DNA of 33,415 bases from a virus: IMG/VR virus record IMGVR_UViG_3300028610_001630, positions 1 to 33,415 of that record, one strand, 5' to 3'. The translations under genes were made by a program, and so were the position numbers. Shown piece after piece: positions 20,430 to 29,550 of the stretch. The first letter of the stretch is position 1; every line of letters begins with the position of its first letter. The notes beneath the pieces were generated by a model. That model saw nothing but the letters and a program-made list of their open reading frames with translations, was not told the origin of the DNA and searched no databases.

Positions 20430-20532
20430 CCCTACAATAGTTTGCCCACTGTGTTTACCACTGATTCCGGGATGATCAGGTCCCGGATCGAGGCAAGAAC
20501 CAGTGGGTCCCAACCTGGGGGCTATTGTAGGG
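20430..20532. repeat. Structured element E: 103-base long inverted repeat
   Basis: CCCTACAATAG (20430-20440) and CTATTGTAGGG (20522-20532) form a perfect 11-bp outer stem. Nested inside are CCCACTG/CAGTGGG (20445-20451/20501-20507) and CCGGG/CCCGG (20467-20471/20482-20486). CCACTG occurs twice on the left arm, allowing an alternative pairing. It lies between the leftward cassette promoter and the rightward fibre gene. It may be a structured RNA, a transcription block, or an insertion end. Confidence 0.6.
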
Positions 20533-20607
20533 TTTGTCCCCGACCACCTTTTACTTAGCACGCACTTTATAATTTATCAATTATCTTTTTAATAATTCTT
20601 TTAAAAA

Positions 20608-22335
20608 ATGGCTACAAGAACCTGGCAAAGTAACGAAGATGTAGAGAGTTACGATTCCGATTATATCGGGGTAGGTAGTAACTACATCGCCGAGCTAATT
20701 AAGTATATCGCAGCGAAGGTCTGGGATGCCGATAGTGATGTTGAGTCGGTTACTACCGAGGATGGGAATACTAAGGTAGGCACGGACCCCGGCTATCTTG
20801 GTGAGGTTGCTTTATGGCAGGATGTATTTGGTAGTGTCCTTGATGCCGCTCATTGGGCTGAACATATTGCAGATACGGGTTATACAGAATCCGACTCGCA
20901 TTCGGTTTCCGAGGCTGGGGGAAAATTGACAATATCTGTAACGGAGGCTTCTGGCACATGGAGCGGTTGGGGTGTGAAAAGCCCGCTCAATTTTCCCGGG
21001 GATTTTAATAGACAGATTGAACTGGATATAACGGAAACTGATCAAGAATATGTGGTCTTTAGATTTTTCAACGATGCTAATAACTGGGCATATATAGCTA
21101 AGAGAAAATATGGGCCAACAAATCAAATACTTGCTGGCACAGCTGTGAATGGTGTCCTCACTAGTAATACTTTTAATACTACTAACGCCACTCCGAAGTT
21201 TAAGATTATCCGTGCAGGGACTACCCTTGAGTTGTGGTATGACATCGGGGGCGGGTGGGTTAAATTACATGAATATACCGGGGCTGTTTCAATCGGCACC
21301 TTAAACCTTTTCATATATATTATAACCAGAAATGGCAATACTGTTTCCTGCGATTTCGACAATCTGATTGCCAATTCGGGCTTCCCGGTCTGGGAGGATT
21401 CCCCGGAGATTATCCTTAACCAGTGGGATTTAGGTAGCTCAAAGACAATAGACATGAGCCTCTTTTCCGATTCCACTGTCGGTGCCGGTTCGGTAAAGTA
21501 TAAATATGCTACCAACGCCGCCGGAGACGACTGGAACGGTGCCTGGTTGACAATGGCAGAATTACAGGCCCAGAGCGATCCGGAAACGCAATACTTCAAA
21601 TTAAAAGCCCAGTTAATTAGCGATGGCACACAGGCAATCAAGTTAAACTCGGTAAGTTACCCAGACCAATACGGAACTGAATCGGTAGTAACTTTATGCC
21701 AGCAGGGGGGGACAAGGGCTTTATTCGATATGTCCACCTTTGCCGAGACAAAGGCCGGCGCCGCCACGGTTAAATATAAATATGCAACGAATCAGGCGGG
21801 CGATAGCTGGAACGGTGCCTGGTTAACGGAAGGCGAGATGCAGGCGCAAAGCGATGTTACTTCTAAATATTTCAAGCTAAAGGTGCAGTTTACCGGGGAC
21901 GGTAGTCAGACCGTAAAACTTACTGATTGCGAGATTGACTACACTGTTATTGAGAGGACGGTCAAGAAATATGAGATAGAGAAAACCTTTGTCCCTGAGA
22001 ATGAGGAGCTGGCGAAGGTATATCAGGAGATTTGTGAAAAAGTCAAAAACCACATAACCTTTGAGGCCACCTTGACTGCCGGGGATGTCAGTAACGGCTA
22101 TATTGAGGTTGACCCGAACGACCTGGAGATGAAGATAAATATAAGTGATATTGCGTATATTCATACCTCGATGGAGGATATTTCCGAGAGCGAGGTTTTG
22201 TCAATCGGGGATACCGGGAATGCAAACTTTAGTTACGGGACGGTAAAAGCGAATAGAATAAGAGTTAGCTTTGGGGCAGTTTTTGATGTCGGTGATAAAT
22301 GCAGCGCCGAGATTACGCTGAAACAAAATGCCTGA
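20608..22335 (+). CDS. Large tail fibre/receptor-binding protein with tandem beta domains, 575 aa
   Basis: ATG 20608 lies in A/T-rich DNA with no ribosome site, although a TATAAT occurs at 20568-20573. The N-terminus (RTWQSNEDVESYDSDYIGVG) may attach to the virion. Residues about 80-250 look like a lectin/LamG-type beta sandwich (FRFFNDANNWAYIAKR, then GTTLELWYDIGGGW). Two tandem domains follow, each with VKYKYATN-x-AGD-x-WNGAWLT, about 95 residues apart. The C-terminus is a mixed beta segment. The composition points to receptor or glycan binding. It follows the inserted cassette, so cassette insertion separates two fibre genes. Confidence 0.65.
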   Translation: MATRTWQSNEDVESYDSDYIGVGSNYIAELIKYIAAKVWDADSDVESVTTEDGNTKVGTDPGYLGEVALWQDVFGSVLDAAHWAEHIADTGYTESDSHSVSEAGGKLTISVTEASGTWSGWGVKSPLNFPGDFNRQIELDITETDQEYVVFRFFNDANNWAYIAKRKYGPTNQILAGTAVNGVLTSNTFNTTNATPKFKIIRAGTTLELWYDIGGGWVKLHEYTGAVSIGTLNLFIYIITRNGNTVSCDFDNLIANSGFPVWEDSPEIILNQWDLGSSKTIDMSLFSDSTVGAGSVKYKYATNAAGDDWNGAWLTMAELQAQSDPETQYFKLKAQLISDGTQAIKLNSVSYPDQYGTESVVTLCQQGGTRALFDMSTFAETKAGAATVKYKYATNQAGDSWNGAWLTEGEMQAQSDVTSKYFKLKVQFTGDGSQTVKLTDCEIDYTVIERTVKKYEIEKTFVPENEELAKVYQEICEKVKNHITFEATLTAGDVSNGYIEVDPNDLEMKINISDIAYIHTSMEDISESEVLSIGDTGNANFSYGTVKANRIRVSFGAVFDVGDKCSAEITLKQNA

Positions 22336-22699
22336 AATAATCTTTGCCGATAAAGGCGATATTGAGAATATACTGAAATTCGTGAGTGCTTTTCACACCC
22401 TGGATACTGATGAGCCGATTAACAGCGATAAGGCAAGGGGGCAGTTATTGAACTACATAGAGAATGTGTCTCTACTGATGGCAAAAAGGAACGGCGACAT
22501 ACTCGGTGTTTTAGGATTTGATAAATTCACCGATGAGGCCCTCCGGGTTCCCTTCGTTCTGGTGAAGGAGGAGGAGGGGCTGATACTGAAATTCAGGAGA
22601 TTTATTTTAAACAGCTTCCCAAAGCTGAAAATCATCACCTGGAGAAGTGATAAGAGAAACGAAGAGAGAGTTTTTAAGGTAATAAAAAAGGAGGGGTGA
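22328..22699 (+). CDS. GNAT-like internal protein, 123 aa
   Basis: It overlaps the fibre stop by eight bases. The fold pattern is acetyltransferase-like: an N-terminal strand (PEIIFADKGDIENILKFVS), a helix, the pair LLMAKRNGDILGVLGFDK, then LRVPFVLVKEEEG and a C-terminal strand/helix. The acetyl-CoA-binding Q/RxxGxG/A loop is not clear. Short GNAT-like proteins sit at this position in some T7-like podoviruses among the internal virion genes. I therefore suggest a structural or assembly role rather than proven acetylation. Confidence 0.5.
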   Translation: MPEIIFADKGDIENILKFVSAFHTLDTDEPINSDKARGQLLNYIENVSLLMAKRNGDILGVLGFDKFTDEALRVPFVLVKEEEGLILKFRRFILNSFPKLKIITWRSDKRNEERVFKVIKKEG

Positions 22700-22700
22700 G

Positions 22701-23432
22701 ATGGGAGATGTAGCAACTTTTTTAACTGGTGAAAAAGGAACCCCGGGTCAATACATACCCCCGGAGATATATCATTCCTACTATGGAGCCGGCGGGGGTG
22801 CGGGGGCTGGTGGCGGAGGAGGAGGTAGCGTGCCTTCATTTGAAGAGTGGTATGAACAAAGCAGTTGGAAAGGAATGGGTTCTGAGGCCATAGGTCTTGC
22901 GAGGAAGGAATACAATAAATTACTCGAAGGAGGTGGGCTTTCCACGGGAGCAGGGGGAGGTCCACCCATATCCGAGGAGATGGCTTACAGTCTCATTCAG
23001 GAGCTCATGGGTAAGGAGACTTATTTCGATAAGGACTATGAGGCCACACAGTATGATTTACTCCGCCAGCAGGTTGCCGAGGGCTTAGAGGAGCGGGGCA
23101 GGTCCCTTGAGGAGATTTCAAACCGGGGCGGGGTATATGCCCAGGGGCCTCACCTCCAGAACTGGTCGGAAATGCTTATGAAGGGACAGGAGCAATATGG
23201 TCGCAGGGCAGGGGAGATGGCAGTCGCCACCGCCGGCCAGAGGGCTCAGGAGGACTTTCTGAGACGGCAGATGGCACTTGGCTGGGCGCAGCAACAGAAA
23301 CCGTATGCACTCACTGGCGGGGCAACCATACCGGGGAGCCCGGGGAGTGGGGGCTTGTTAGGGAACATCTTAGGTGGTGCAGGTGAAGGAGCGGGGGCTT
23401 GGGCAGCGAAGAAATACCTACCAGCGGCTTAG
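22701..23432 (+). CDS. Internal virion (ejection) protein, Gly/Ala-rich, 243 aa
   Basis: ATG 22701 follows GGAGGGG. A glycine-rich linker (GAGGGAGAGGGGGG) sits near residues 30-45. The middle is helical with repeated Q/E/R (LRRQQVAEGLEERGRSLEEI-like region) and the C-terminus is again Gly/Ala-rich. Such composition is common in podovirus ejection proteins, which are packed inside the head and released ahead of DNA. Three such genes follow one another here, with increasing size. The assignment rests on position and composition, not on a conserved motif. Confidence 0.55.
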   Translation: MGDVATFLTGEKGTPGQYIPPEIYHSYYGAGGGAGAGGGGGGSVPSFEEWYEQSSWKGMGSEAIGLARKEYNKLLEGGGLSTGAGGGPPISEEMAYSLIQELMGKETYFDKDYEATQYDLLRQQVAEGLEERGRSLEEISNRGGVYAQGPHLQNWSEMLMKGQEQYGRRAGEMAVATAGQRAQEDFLRRQMALGWAQQQKPYALTGGATIPGSPGSGGLLGNILGGAGEGAGAWAAKKYLPAA

Positions 23433-23441
23433 GAGGCAATT

Positions 23442-24167
23442 ATGGCAGAACCGATTGAATTTAAGCAGTATCCAGGTCGGGCTTCTCAACTTGGCAGCTC
23501 TCTCGGCCAGGGGCTTATACAGGGAATTATGCAAGGGCGGGAGAGGAAGCGGGAAGCCTCGGCCGCTCAAGGCCAATTCCTAACCAACCTGATCCGTGCC
23601 GCTTATAACTCGGGGCAAATAGGCCCTCTACAAGCTGAAGAGGCTTATAAGAGGGTGCAGGCCGGGGAAGGATTGCCGGAGATAATGAGGGGGCTGAAGG
23701 CACCGCAAAAGCAGGCGGAGGTAAAGCAGAGCTTTGAGAAGAAAGAGCAGATAAAAGCAAAATACAAGAGAGACCCGGAATTTAACCAGTTAATGCAGAG
23801 GCGGGAGAATATATACAAAAGGCCGGGGATAACGAGCATGACGGGTCAAATGCTGCCGGAAAGTATGTGGCCTGAAAGATACTTAAAGGAACTCCAGGAA
23901 ATTGAGACAAGATTGGGAGCTATTACAAAAAGCAAGGGATTTAAGGACCCCTGGTCAACCTTTGTGCCTTCCCCGCCCGAACCGGAAGTGCCTAAAGTTG
24001 AAGGCATAGCTGGTTATCCGATTGTTGGGGAAATAGTGCAATTAAGAGAAATTAGGAAGGCTATGGAAGCTGAAGGGCATAGTGAAATCGAAATTGAAAG
24101 TGTAATGGAACTTTTAAAACGGAATCCCGGAAGAAGAGAAGAAGAATACTTAGAAACTTTGAAATGA
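23442..24167 (+). CDS. Internal virion (ejection) protein, 241 aa
   Basis: ATG 23442 follows TAGGAGG. The N-terminus (GRASQLGSSLGQGLIQGIMQ) is Gly/Ser/Gln-rich and amphipathic. The middle is helical and basic, and a proline-rich hinge (PSPPEPEVPKVE) precedes a C-terminal helix. There is no catalytic motif. It is the second of three consecutive internal-protein candidates. The amphipathic N-terminus resembles peptides that insert into membranes during DNA ejection, but this is an inference. Confidence 0.5.
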   Translation: MAEPIEFKQYPGRASQLGSSLGQGLIQGIMQGRERKREASAAQGQFLTNLIRAAYNSGQIGPLQAEEAYKRVQAGEGLPEIMRGLKAPQKQAEVKQSFEKKEQIKAKYKRDPEFNQLMQRRENIYKRPGITSMTGQMLPESMWPERYLKELQEIETRLGAITKSKGFKDPWSTFVPSPPEPEVPKVEGIAGYPIVGEIVQLREIRKAMEAEGHSEIEIESVMELLKRNPGRREEEYLETLK

Positions 24168-24168
24168 A

Positions 24169-27100
24169 ATGTCTCGTTTTGACGAACTTATTGAGGAATC
24201 TAAAGGAGAATCTACTAAGGAGAGCCGTTTCGGTTCCCTTGTAAAAGAAGCTGTAACTGCCCACCCTCCTAAGCCCAAAGTCAAATACCGCGGGATGCTC
24301 CCTCCCGAATATGAAATCCCCCCCACTGTAACTACCAGCACTGTCGGTGCTCCTTCCCGGGAACCACCGGGACCCACCAATAGAGAAAAAATACTCGCTG
24401 AGTTAAAAGAGGAAACTCCCGAAGACTATTCTTTAAAGCAAATCCAGAAGGAAAGGGACGAATTCTTCGCAACATTACCAGAAGAACTTATCAAGTCTAA
24501 TGCACTGGCAAATGCTCCTAACACAAAGGCTGCCATTGCCACTGTCTTGGATTTAGTCCCCCTGAGCCCCGAACAACTTGCCGGATATTGGGCTGTTGGT
24601 AAGGGATTTAAATATGGGGCGAAGGGAATAAAATACGGTGCATTGGGAGCTAAGAAGGTTGGGGAGAAGGTAGCCCCAGAAGTTACTGCTAAAATAATTT
24701 CCTCATTGAAGGGTATTGAGAAGGCTGGTAAGGCGGAACTAAATGCCGAGAACTATAAAATACTCAAAGGACATTTAGATGATTTTCTCTTCAAGGGTGG
24801 GGTAAGAAGAAAGCATTTAGAGTTTAAATATAGGAAGGCTGTTGATCCGAAAGCGGAGGCTAAGTATCGTATTTTAGTAGAGAAGCAAGAAAAGGAAGGG
24901 TTGCCTGATAAACCGTTATTGCAGATGCTTTACGAAGAGGGTGTTCCGAAGGAGAATTTAGAAATTCTTGCCGATTTGGTTCCAATTAAGCAAAAGATAA
25001 CTACGAAACAGTTTATTGAAAGGTATAAGGTAAGATGGGCGGAGCATCCGAGACTTAAAGAAGGCATTGAATACTGGAAGGGCTTAATGGAACCAACCCC
25101 CGAAGGAATTATAAGAGCTAAAAAAGCAGGGACTATTAAATATGCTGAAGAAGCAACGAAAGTCCCCGAATCCATTACCAGGTTAGGTATTAAAGAGCCT
25201 CTTCCCAAACCAAGACCCAGGGCTCAGAACCTCAAACCCACTGATGAGCTTGAAAAGCAGTTAATCAAGGACGGGGCGGATAAGGAGGTATTCGAGTTCT
25301 TTGAGAGTAAGGTTCCCACTGAAAAGGATAAGTTCATAAAATACACGCTTCATCACATGAAGGAAGACATCAGGGGTGCTCAGGCGGGGGGCAGGATATG
25401 GGATGAATCGGGTAAGGGAGTTACTGGCGGTTATGGAAGCACATATCCAAAATGGTGGCCTGAGGCCAAGACATCGAGAAAAGGTTTCTTTCAAGCAATG
25501 GAGAAGGAGAAGGGTGTAGTTTATGAGAGAGTGAAGGCGATTGCAGAAAGGCATATCGAAGAAGGGCTGGCTCCCTCTGAACTGTTCTCCGGGCCACCCA
25601 TAACGAAAATGATTGGAAAGTTACTCAAGAAGACCCCACCCCACCCTCACGAGACAATGGCAAAGAACGCTATGAAGGAGGCCCTGGCGGAGAAGTCGAA
25701 GATGAATGAGGTTTATGGGCTCTCGCCTCTCAAGGGATTTTATAGGGAAATGATTAAGTGGCCCCGGGAGACCTTTATTCATGCCCGGGAGACGCTTAGT
25801 AAGTCTGTCCCGGGGGGGCATTTATCTTACCTGGGCCAGAAGCTTGAATTGGCTTTAGAGAAGGAGAAATCGGCAGCCCGGAAGATGGTGTGGCAGGCTT
25901 TCAAGGGGATTAAAAAGAGCGATCGGCACGAGTTCAGGTTATTGATGGAATCGGATATAGCCGCACAGCCGGGGAAAATAGCAACAATAGCCAATCCGAG
26001 AATAAGGGAGGCAATGCCTAAATGGTTGGAGGTCAATAAAAAGGTCTTGGAAATTAGTAAGGCAATGGGCCAGGATGTTTCCAAGTGGGGGAATAAAATC
26101 ACCAATTACTTTCCCCGTATGTGGAGAGGGGAGTGGCAGGTATTTAAAACAACGGGTAAGGGGAAGACGGAAACCCTTGCTTTTGTTAAGGGACAGGGAA
26201 ATGCTACAAAGAAGGCGAAAGAGCTGATGGACTTGCACCCGGACTTTGCCGACAGTATCCACATAATGCCCCGGGTTATGAGGAAGGATTTCAGCACTAC
26301 CGAACTAAGTCGCCCGGGCTTCTTTAGGGCAGTAAATCAATTCTCCAAAGCCTTTGACATGACTAAGGACGATATTATTAACGAGGGCGTTTTAAAGGGT
26401 GTAATATCAATCAAGAGAAAGAAGGTCTTTGTGCCTTCGTTCTCGAAAAGAAAGGGCAAGCTGGAAGGCTACGAAGAAGACCCCGTGTTTGTTTACCAGT
26501 CTCTTTTTAACCGGATTCTGAGGAAGAAATACATCGAGCCGTTTTCCAAAGAGGCCCAGGCGCTTATTCAGAAAATGCCCACTTCTCAGAAGCAATTCGC
26601 CCAGGAGTATGTGGATAAGTTGGCTGGTAAATACTCGGAATATCCGAATATGCAGAAGATAATGAAGCACGCAAGCCCGTTTATGACCAAGCTGAAATTG
26701 GGCTGGAGGCCGGTAACTGCTTTTGTCAACCATTTACAGAAATTTCAGCAGACCCTGCCTGAAGTGGGTGGGGTGAGGCTGGCTAAGTCCTATGCCAAGA
26801 AATTCACAAAGGAGGGTAGGGCACATCGAAATGACATAATCGAAAGGACTAATGTGCTGGGAGGAGAGGCTAAGTATTACGGGGGTGAGTGGCAGCGGTG
26901 GGGTAGTGAGCGGTGGACTAAGGATTTAAGTATGCGAATGTTTAGGCGGGCGGAGGAGAGCAATAGGAAAGAAAGCATTGTCGCCTTAGTGGATGATGCG
27001 ATGGAGAGGTTTGATTTTAAGGCTGTTGTTAAAGAGCAATTAAAAGAGGGCGTGCCTAAGAATCTGGTTTTCAAAAGTCAGAAGGAAATGGCCGATGCTT

Positions 27101-28116
27101 ACGGGGGTGTAGCACTTATGGGCACTCAGGGTCATTATGGTATGGCGGACTTCCCCAGGCTAATGAGAGGCCCCTGGGGGCAGACATTGATGAAGTTTAA
27201 GCCCTTCACCATTAATTTCATTAACCAGATGGTGAAAGTGAGCACCGGGAAGCCCCTGGCCGGCACTGAGGTATTTTGGAACTCTATCGGGGGTATGCCT
27301 AAAAGCTATGCAATAGCCCGGGCAGCCCGGTGGTGGGGCTCTAATATTATGGTGGGTGGTATCCGGTCCCTACCAATACCGGCCCTTGCCGGCACAATGG
27401 CTTTTTTAGCCAGGGAATATCCCAAGAACCCACTGGTTAGCGGTATCTTAGCTCCCCTGGGCTTTGACATTTCCGGGAAGGCCGGGGTTCACGACCCCTG
27501 GCAGTTCTATAATTGGTATGATATTTTTGGCCCTTATGCCGGAACTATCGGCAGGATCGTCAAGGTGGCGAGAAGTGGTAATTTAGAAAGGCTCTGGGCG
27601 GAATGGCCTGCGGGTCGAGGTGTCTATGAGGCCCTGAGAAGCGAGGACCAGTATTCAATCTACAATAAGGAGATGATAAGGAGGGGCATTAATTGGAAGG
27701 AGAGGATGGCTATGGCCGCCGGGTTTACCCCAATGAAGACCAGCCTTTACCGGCTCCTGAATGAGCAGGGCCACATGTTCCAGGACGAGCAGAAACTAAT
27801 CCGGCAGAAATACGACCCTAAATTCATTGAATTGATTGAAAAGAAAGACAGGGCGATACAAAGGAACGACAAGAGAGAATATGAGAGAATAGACAAAGAG
27901 ATTGATGGGATGGTGGAGAAGGTAATTGATGAGGGTGGTTGGTATTCTCCCGAGATACTTCAAAACTTGGCAGACCGCAGGAAGATGGAGAGGCCCGAGA
28001 GAATGCTGAAAAGGGGCCTGCCCTTCATACCTAAGCCCAAGAGAGAGGAATTTGCCGAGATGGTGGAGAAGGTGAGGCAATTCCAACAGAAACCCCAGAC
28101 CCAGATCACGCAATGA
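24169..28116 (+). CDS. Giant internal virion protein, 1315 aa
   Basis: This is the largest gene of the window and ends the rightward virion block. It resembles the large ejection proteins of T7-like and SU10-like podoviruses in size, position and helical, Lys/Glu-rich content. Visible blocks include a proline-rich N-terminus and helical stretches with KLELALEKEKSAARKMVWQ. A segment with NYFPRMWRGEWQVFK and FVKGQGNATKKAKELMD is reminiscent of large polyvalent phage proteins. A hydrophobic region near residues 1060-1110 (IRSLPIPALAGTMAFLA) could insert into a membrane. No lysozyme motif was seen. It probably helps span the host envelope during DNA delivery. Confidence 0.65.
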   Translation: MSRFDELIEESKGESTKESRFGSLVKEAVTAHPPKPKVKYRGMLPPEYEIPPTVTTSTVGAPSREPPGPTNREKILAELKEETPEDYSLKQIQKERDEFFATLPEELIKSNALANAPNTKAAIATVLDLVPLSPEQLAGYWAVGKGFKYGAKGIKYGALGAKKVGEKVAPEVTAKIISSLKGIEKAGKAELNAENYKILKGHLDDFLFKGGVRRKHLEFKYRKAVDPKAEAKYRILVEKQEKEGLPDKPLLQMLYEEGVPKENLEILADLVPIKQKITTKQFIERYKVRWAEHPRLKEGIEYWKGLMEPTPEGIIRAKKAGTIKYAEEATKVPESITRLGIKEPLPKPRPRAQNLKPTDELEKQLIKDGADKEVFEFFESKVPTEKDKFIKYTLHHMKEDIRGAQAGGRIWDESGKGVTGGYGSTYPKWWPEAKTSRKGFFQAMEKEKGVVYERVKAIAERHIEEGLAPSELFSGPPITKMIGKLLKKTPPHPHETMAKNAMKEALAEKSKMNEVYGLSPLKGFYREMIKWPRETFIHARETLSKSVPGGHLSYLGQKLELALEKEKSAARKMVWQAFKGIKKSDRHEFRLLMESDIAAQPGKIATIANPRIREAMPKWLEVNKKVLEISKAMGQDVSKWGNKITNYFPRMWRGEWQVFKTTGKGKTETLAFVKGQGNATKKAKELMDLHPDFADSIHIMPRVMRKDFSTTELSRPGFFRAVNQFSKAFDMTKDDIINEGVLKGVISIKRKKVFVPSFSKRKGKLEGYEEDPVFVYQSLFNRILRKKYIEPFSKEAQALIQKMPTSQKQFAQEYVDKLAGKYSEYPNMQKIMKHASPFMTKLKLGWRPVTAFVNHLQKFQQTLPEVGGVRLAKSYAKKFTKEGRAHRNDIIERTNVLGGEAKYYGGEWQRWGSERWTKDLSMRMFRRAEESNRKESIVALVDDAMERFDFKAVVKEQLKEGVPKNLVFKSQKEMADAYGGVALMGTQGHYGMADFPRLMRGPWGQTLMKFKPFTINFINQMVKVSTGKPLAGTEVFWNSIGGMPKSYAIARAARWWGSNIMVGGIRSLPIPALAGTMAFLAREYPKNPLVSGILAPLGFDISGKAGVHDPWQFYNWYDIFGPYAGTIGRIVKVARSGNLERLWAEWPAGRGVYEALRSEDQYSIYNKEMIRRGINWKERMAMAAGFTPMKTSLYRLLNEQGHMFQDEQKLIRQKYDPKFIELIEKKDRAIQRNDKREYERIDKEIDGMVEKVIDEGGWYSPEILQNLADRRKMERPERMLKRGLPFIPKPKREEFAEMVEKVRQFQQKPQTQITQ

Positions 28117-28592
28117 TTTACCTCAAACACATCAAACTTGGCTTATTGCCTATCAGGTTCAAGCACGCTAATTTAGAACAGCAATTCTATGAGGTTTTAG
28201 ACCCCCGGCTCCGGGCAATGACCCTGGAGTTTGCCTATTTATCCCGCAGGCAGTTTAATGTCACCCCTGTTATTACCCACATTTACCGCACTCAGGAGCA
28301 ACAGAACAGCTTCTACCGGGATAAAATAGAGGCGGGATATTATATCAGGCAGAACGGGCAGGTCTATTATTCACGGGATAAGAAGAGGCCCACCCTGAGT
28401 GTGCATCAGATGGTTCCCTGCCGTGGGATTGACATTAGAGACCGGGTTTATAGTGAAGCGGAGATAAGCTTCTTTGATAAGGAATTTGAGCGGTATTTCC
28501 CTTACGGGAGAGGGAAGGAGAGCTTAGTCCACCACAATGTTGTCGGGAGCCACATACACCTTCAATCCCCGGCAGAGATTAAGGCGGGATAG
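28113..28592 (+). CDS. M15-like peptidase / endolysin, 159 aa
   Basis: The start overlaps the previous stop as ATGA. The zinc-peptidase signature is visible: TPVITHIYRTQEQQ, then S96-V-H98 followed by CRGID107 (His and Asp ligands, with two extra residues between them), and G-S-H147-I-H149 at the C-terminus. M15 enzymes cleave D-Ala-D-Ala or L-Ala-D-Glu bonds in peptidoglycan. It could be the endolysin, or a virion enzyme used at entry, since it is linked to the internal proteins. The holin is encoded on the other strand just beyond. Convergent gene 28579 overlaps its 3' end by 14 bases. Confidence 0.75.
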   Translation: MIYLKHIKLGLLPIRFKHANLEQQFYEVLDPRLRAMTLEFAYLSRRQFNVTPVITHIYRTQEQQNSFYRDKIEAGYYIRQNGQVYYSRDKKRPTLSVHQMVPCRGIDIRDRVYSEAEISFFDKEFERYFPYGRGKESLVHHNVVGSHIHLQSPAEIKAG

Positions 28593-28902
28593 GGGGCGGG
28601 GTGTCCTTTGGTAAATCCCTGTCCTCTTTCCAATAATAAAGGCATTCGGCTTTACCTTCTACAATAAGATTTAGTTGTTTCAAAGCAGTTTCGTAAAGAG
28701 GTATGATTTGGTTTTTTATTATTTCTGCAAGTTCTTCTCTTGTAGTAGCCCTTATGTCAATACCCTCTTCACTTACCCTTCCCCTTCTTGGCATATAGTT
28801 ACTTGCCCTTAAATTCCAAGCAAGGTTTTCATAACTTAGCCAAATATCAACAGGAATATTAGCATCATCACATAACTCTTCAATTTCTCCTTCAATAATC
28901 AT
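28579..28902 (-). CDS. Hypothetical protein, 107 aa
   Basis: ATG 28902 follows GGGAGGAG. An upstream start at 28914 lies in that ribosome site. The protein has an acidic N-terminal helix (IEGEIEELCDDANI), a basic beta-like centre (NLRASNYMPRRGRVSE) and a helical end with EELAEIIKNQIIPLYETAL. It ends in a proline-rich tail. No family recognised. It follows the holin and a hairpin, and may be a lysis-timing or unrelated small protein. Confidence 0.55.
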   Translation of the reverse strand: MIIEGEIEELCDDANIPVDIWLSYENLAWNLRASNYMPRRGRVSEEGIDIRATTREELAEIIKNQIIPLYETALKQLNLIVEGKAECLYYWKEDRDLPKDTPPPIPP

Positions 28903-28911
28903 AACTCCTCC

Positions 28912-28940
28912 CAAAAGTAAGGTGGGGCTTTCACCCCACC
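28912..28940 (-). terminator. Hairpin after the holin gene, before the next ribosome site
   Basis: Minus-strand GGTGGGG and CCCCACC form a 7-bp stem with a 6-base loop, followed by UUACUUUU. It sits three bases after the holin stop and directly before the GGGAGGAG of the next gene, the same layout as other leaders here. Confidence 0.5.
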
Positions 28941-28943
28941 CTG

Positions 28944-29366
28944 TTAAACTGGCCCACCACCATTTCTGGCTTCGGCCATTTCCCTTACATTATCCTCCTC
29001 CGGTGGTTTCCCACGCATTGTCAAAGGCTTTACAACGGTCGCACCGATGCCATTGATAAACAAGGCCTCGTGTGCTAACTGCACAGCCTTTTCCTCAGAA
29101 TGACCCGGCTTCTCCTCCGAGAAGAGGGCAACAGCTTCTCTTAACTTATCCCGGCCTTTGACCTTCTTACCATTCGCATTCAGCAACTTAGCCCCCTTCT
29201 CCTCCACATGCAGGACTATCCGGGTCATTACGGCCAGCAGGCCATTCTCCTCACTCTCTTTTAGCTCAAAGCCATACTTCTGAGCCAGCCTCTTGACCAA
29301 GATTAGGAGCAGCACCCCCACGCCGATCGCCACAGCTTCCATTACGATTCTAAGTATTTCTTCCAT
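28944..29366 (-). CDS. Holin, LLH-family-like, 140 aa
   Basis: ATG 29366 follows GGAGGTGAT. One N-terminal membrane segment (AVAIGVGVLLLILVKRLA, residues about 10-30) is followed by KYGFELKESEENGLLAVM and TRIVLHVEEKGAK. This matches the pattern of the phage LLH holin family, where a single TM precedes a Tyr-Gly/Val-Glu helix. It would form membrane lesions that release the endolysin. The C-terminal 60 residues are more hydrophilic than in typical members. It overlaps the preceding Cys-rich gene by 25 bases. Confidence 0.7.
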   Translation of the reverse strand: MEEILRIVMEAVAIGVGVLLLILVKRLAQKYGFELKESEENGLLAVMTRIVLHVEEKGAKLLNANGKKVKGRDKLREAVALFSEEKPGHSEEKAVQLAHEALFINGIGATVVKPLTMRGKPPEEDNVREMAEARNGGGPV

Positions 29367-29536
29367 CGGGTATCACCTCCTTTCTCCTCTTTTTCATAAC
29401 TACAACAAACTGGTTCACCACTGCCCGATTTTCCAATTTCTATCTCATCATTTCCACATTGACGTTGATAAGCCTTACCTTTATCTGGCTTAAAAATATG
29501 GTAAGCACAATTTTCCATTTCGCATAAAATTATCAT
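29342..29536 (-). CDS. Small cysteine-rich protein, 64 aa
   Basis: ATG 29536 has GGGAG upstream. Four or five cysteines (CEMENC, RQC, VCCSY) spaced across 45 residues suggest a zinc or metal site, similar in style to small DUF1540-like proteins. The tail is acidic/basic. It overlaps the holin start, so both may be translated together. No function is known. Confidence 0.55.
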   Translation of the reverse strand: MIILCEMENCAYHIFKPDKGKAYQRQCGNDEIEIGKSGSGEPVCCSYEKEEKGGDTRWKKYLES

Positions 29537-29550
29537 TTCATACTCCCTTC

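Noticed and set aside
20376-20558. 60-aa rightward frame across structured element E
   Set aside because: It covers the leftward promoter and the inverted repeat and has a Gly/Pro/Arg-rich, non-family peptide.
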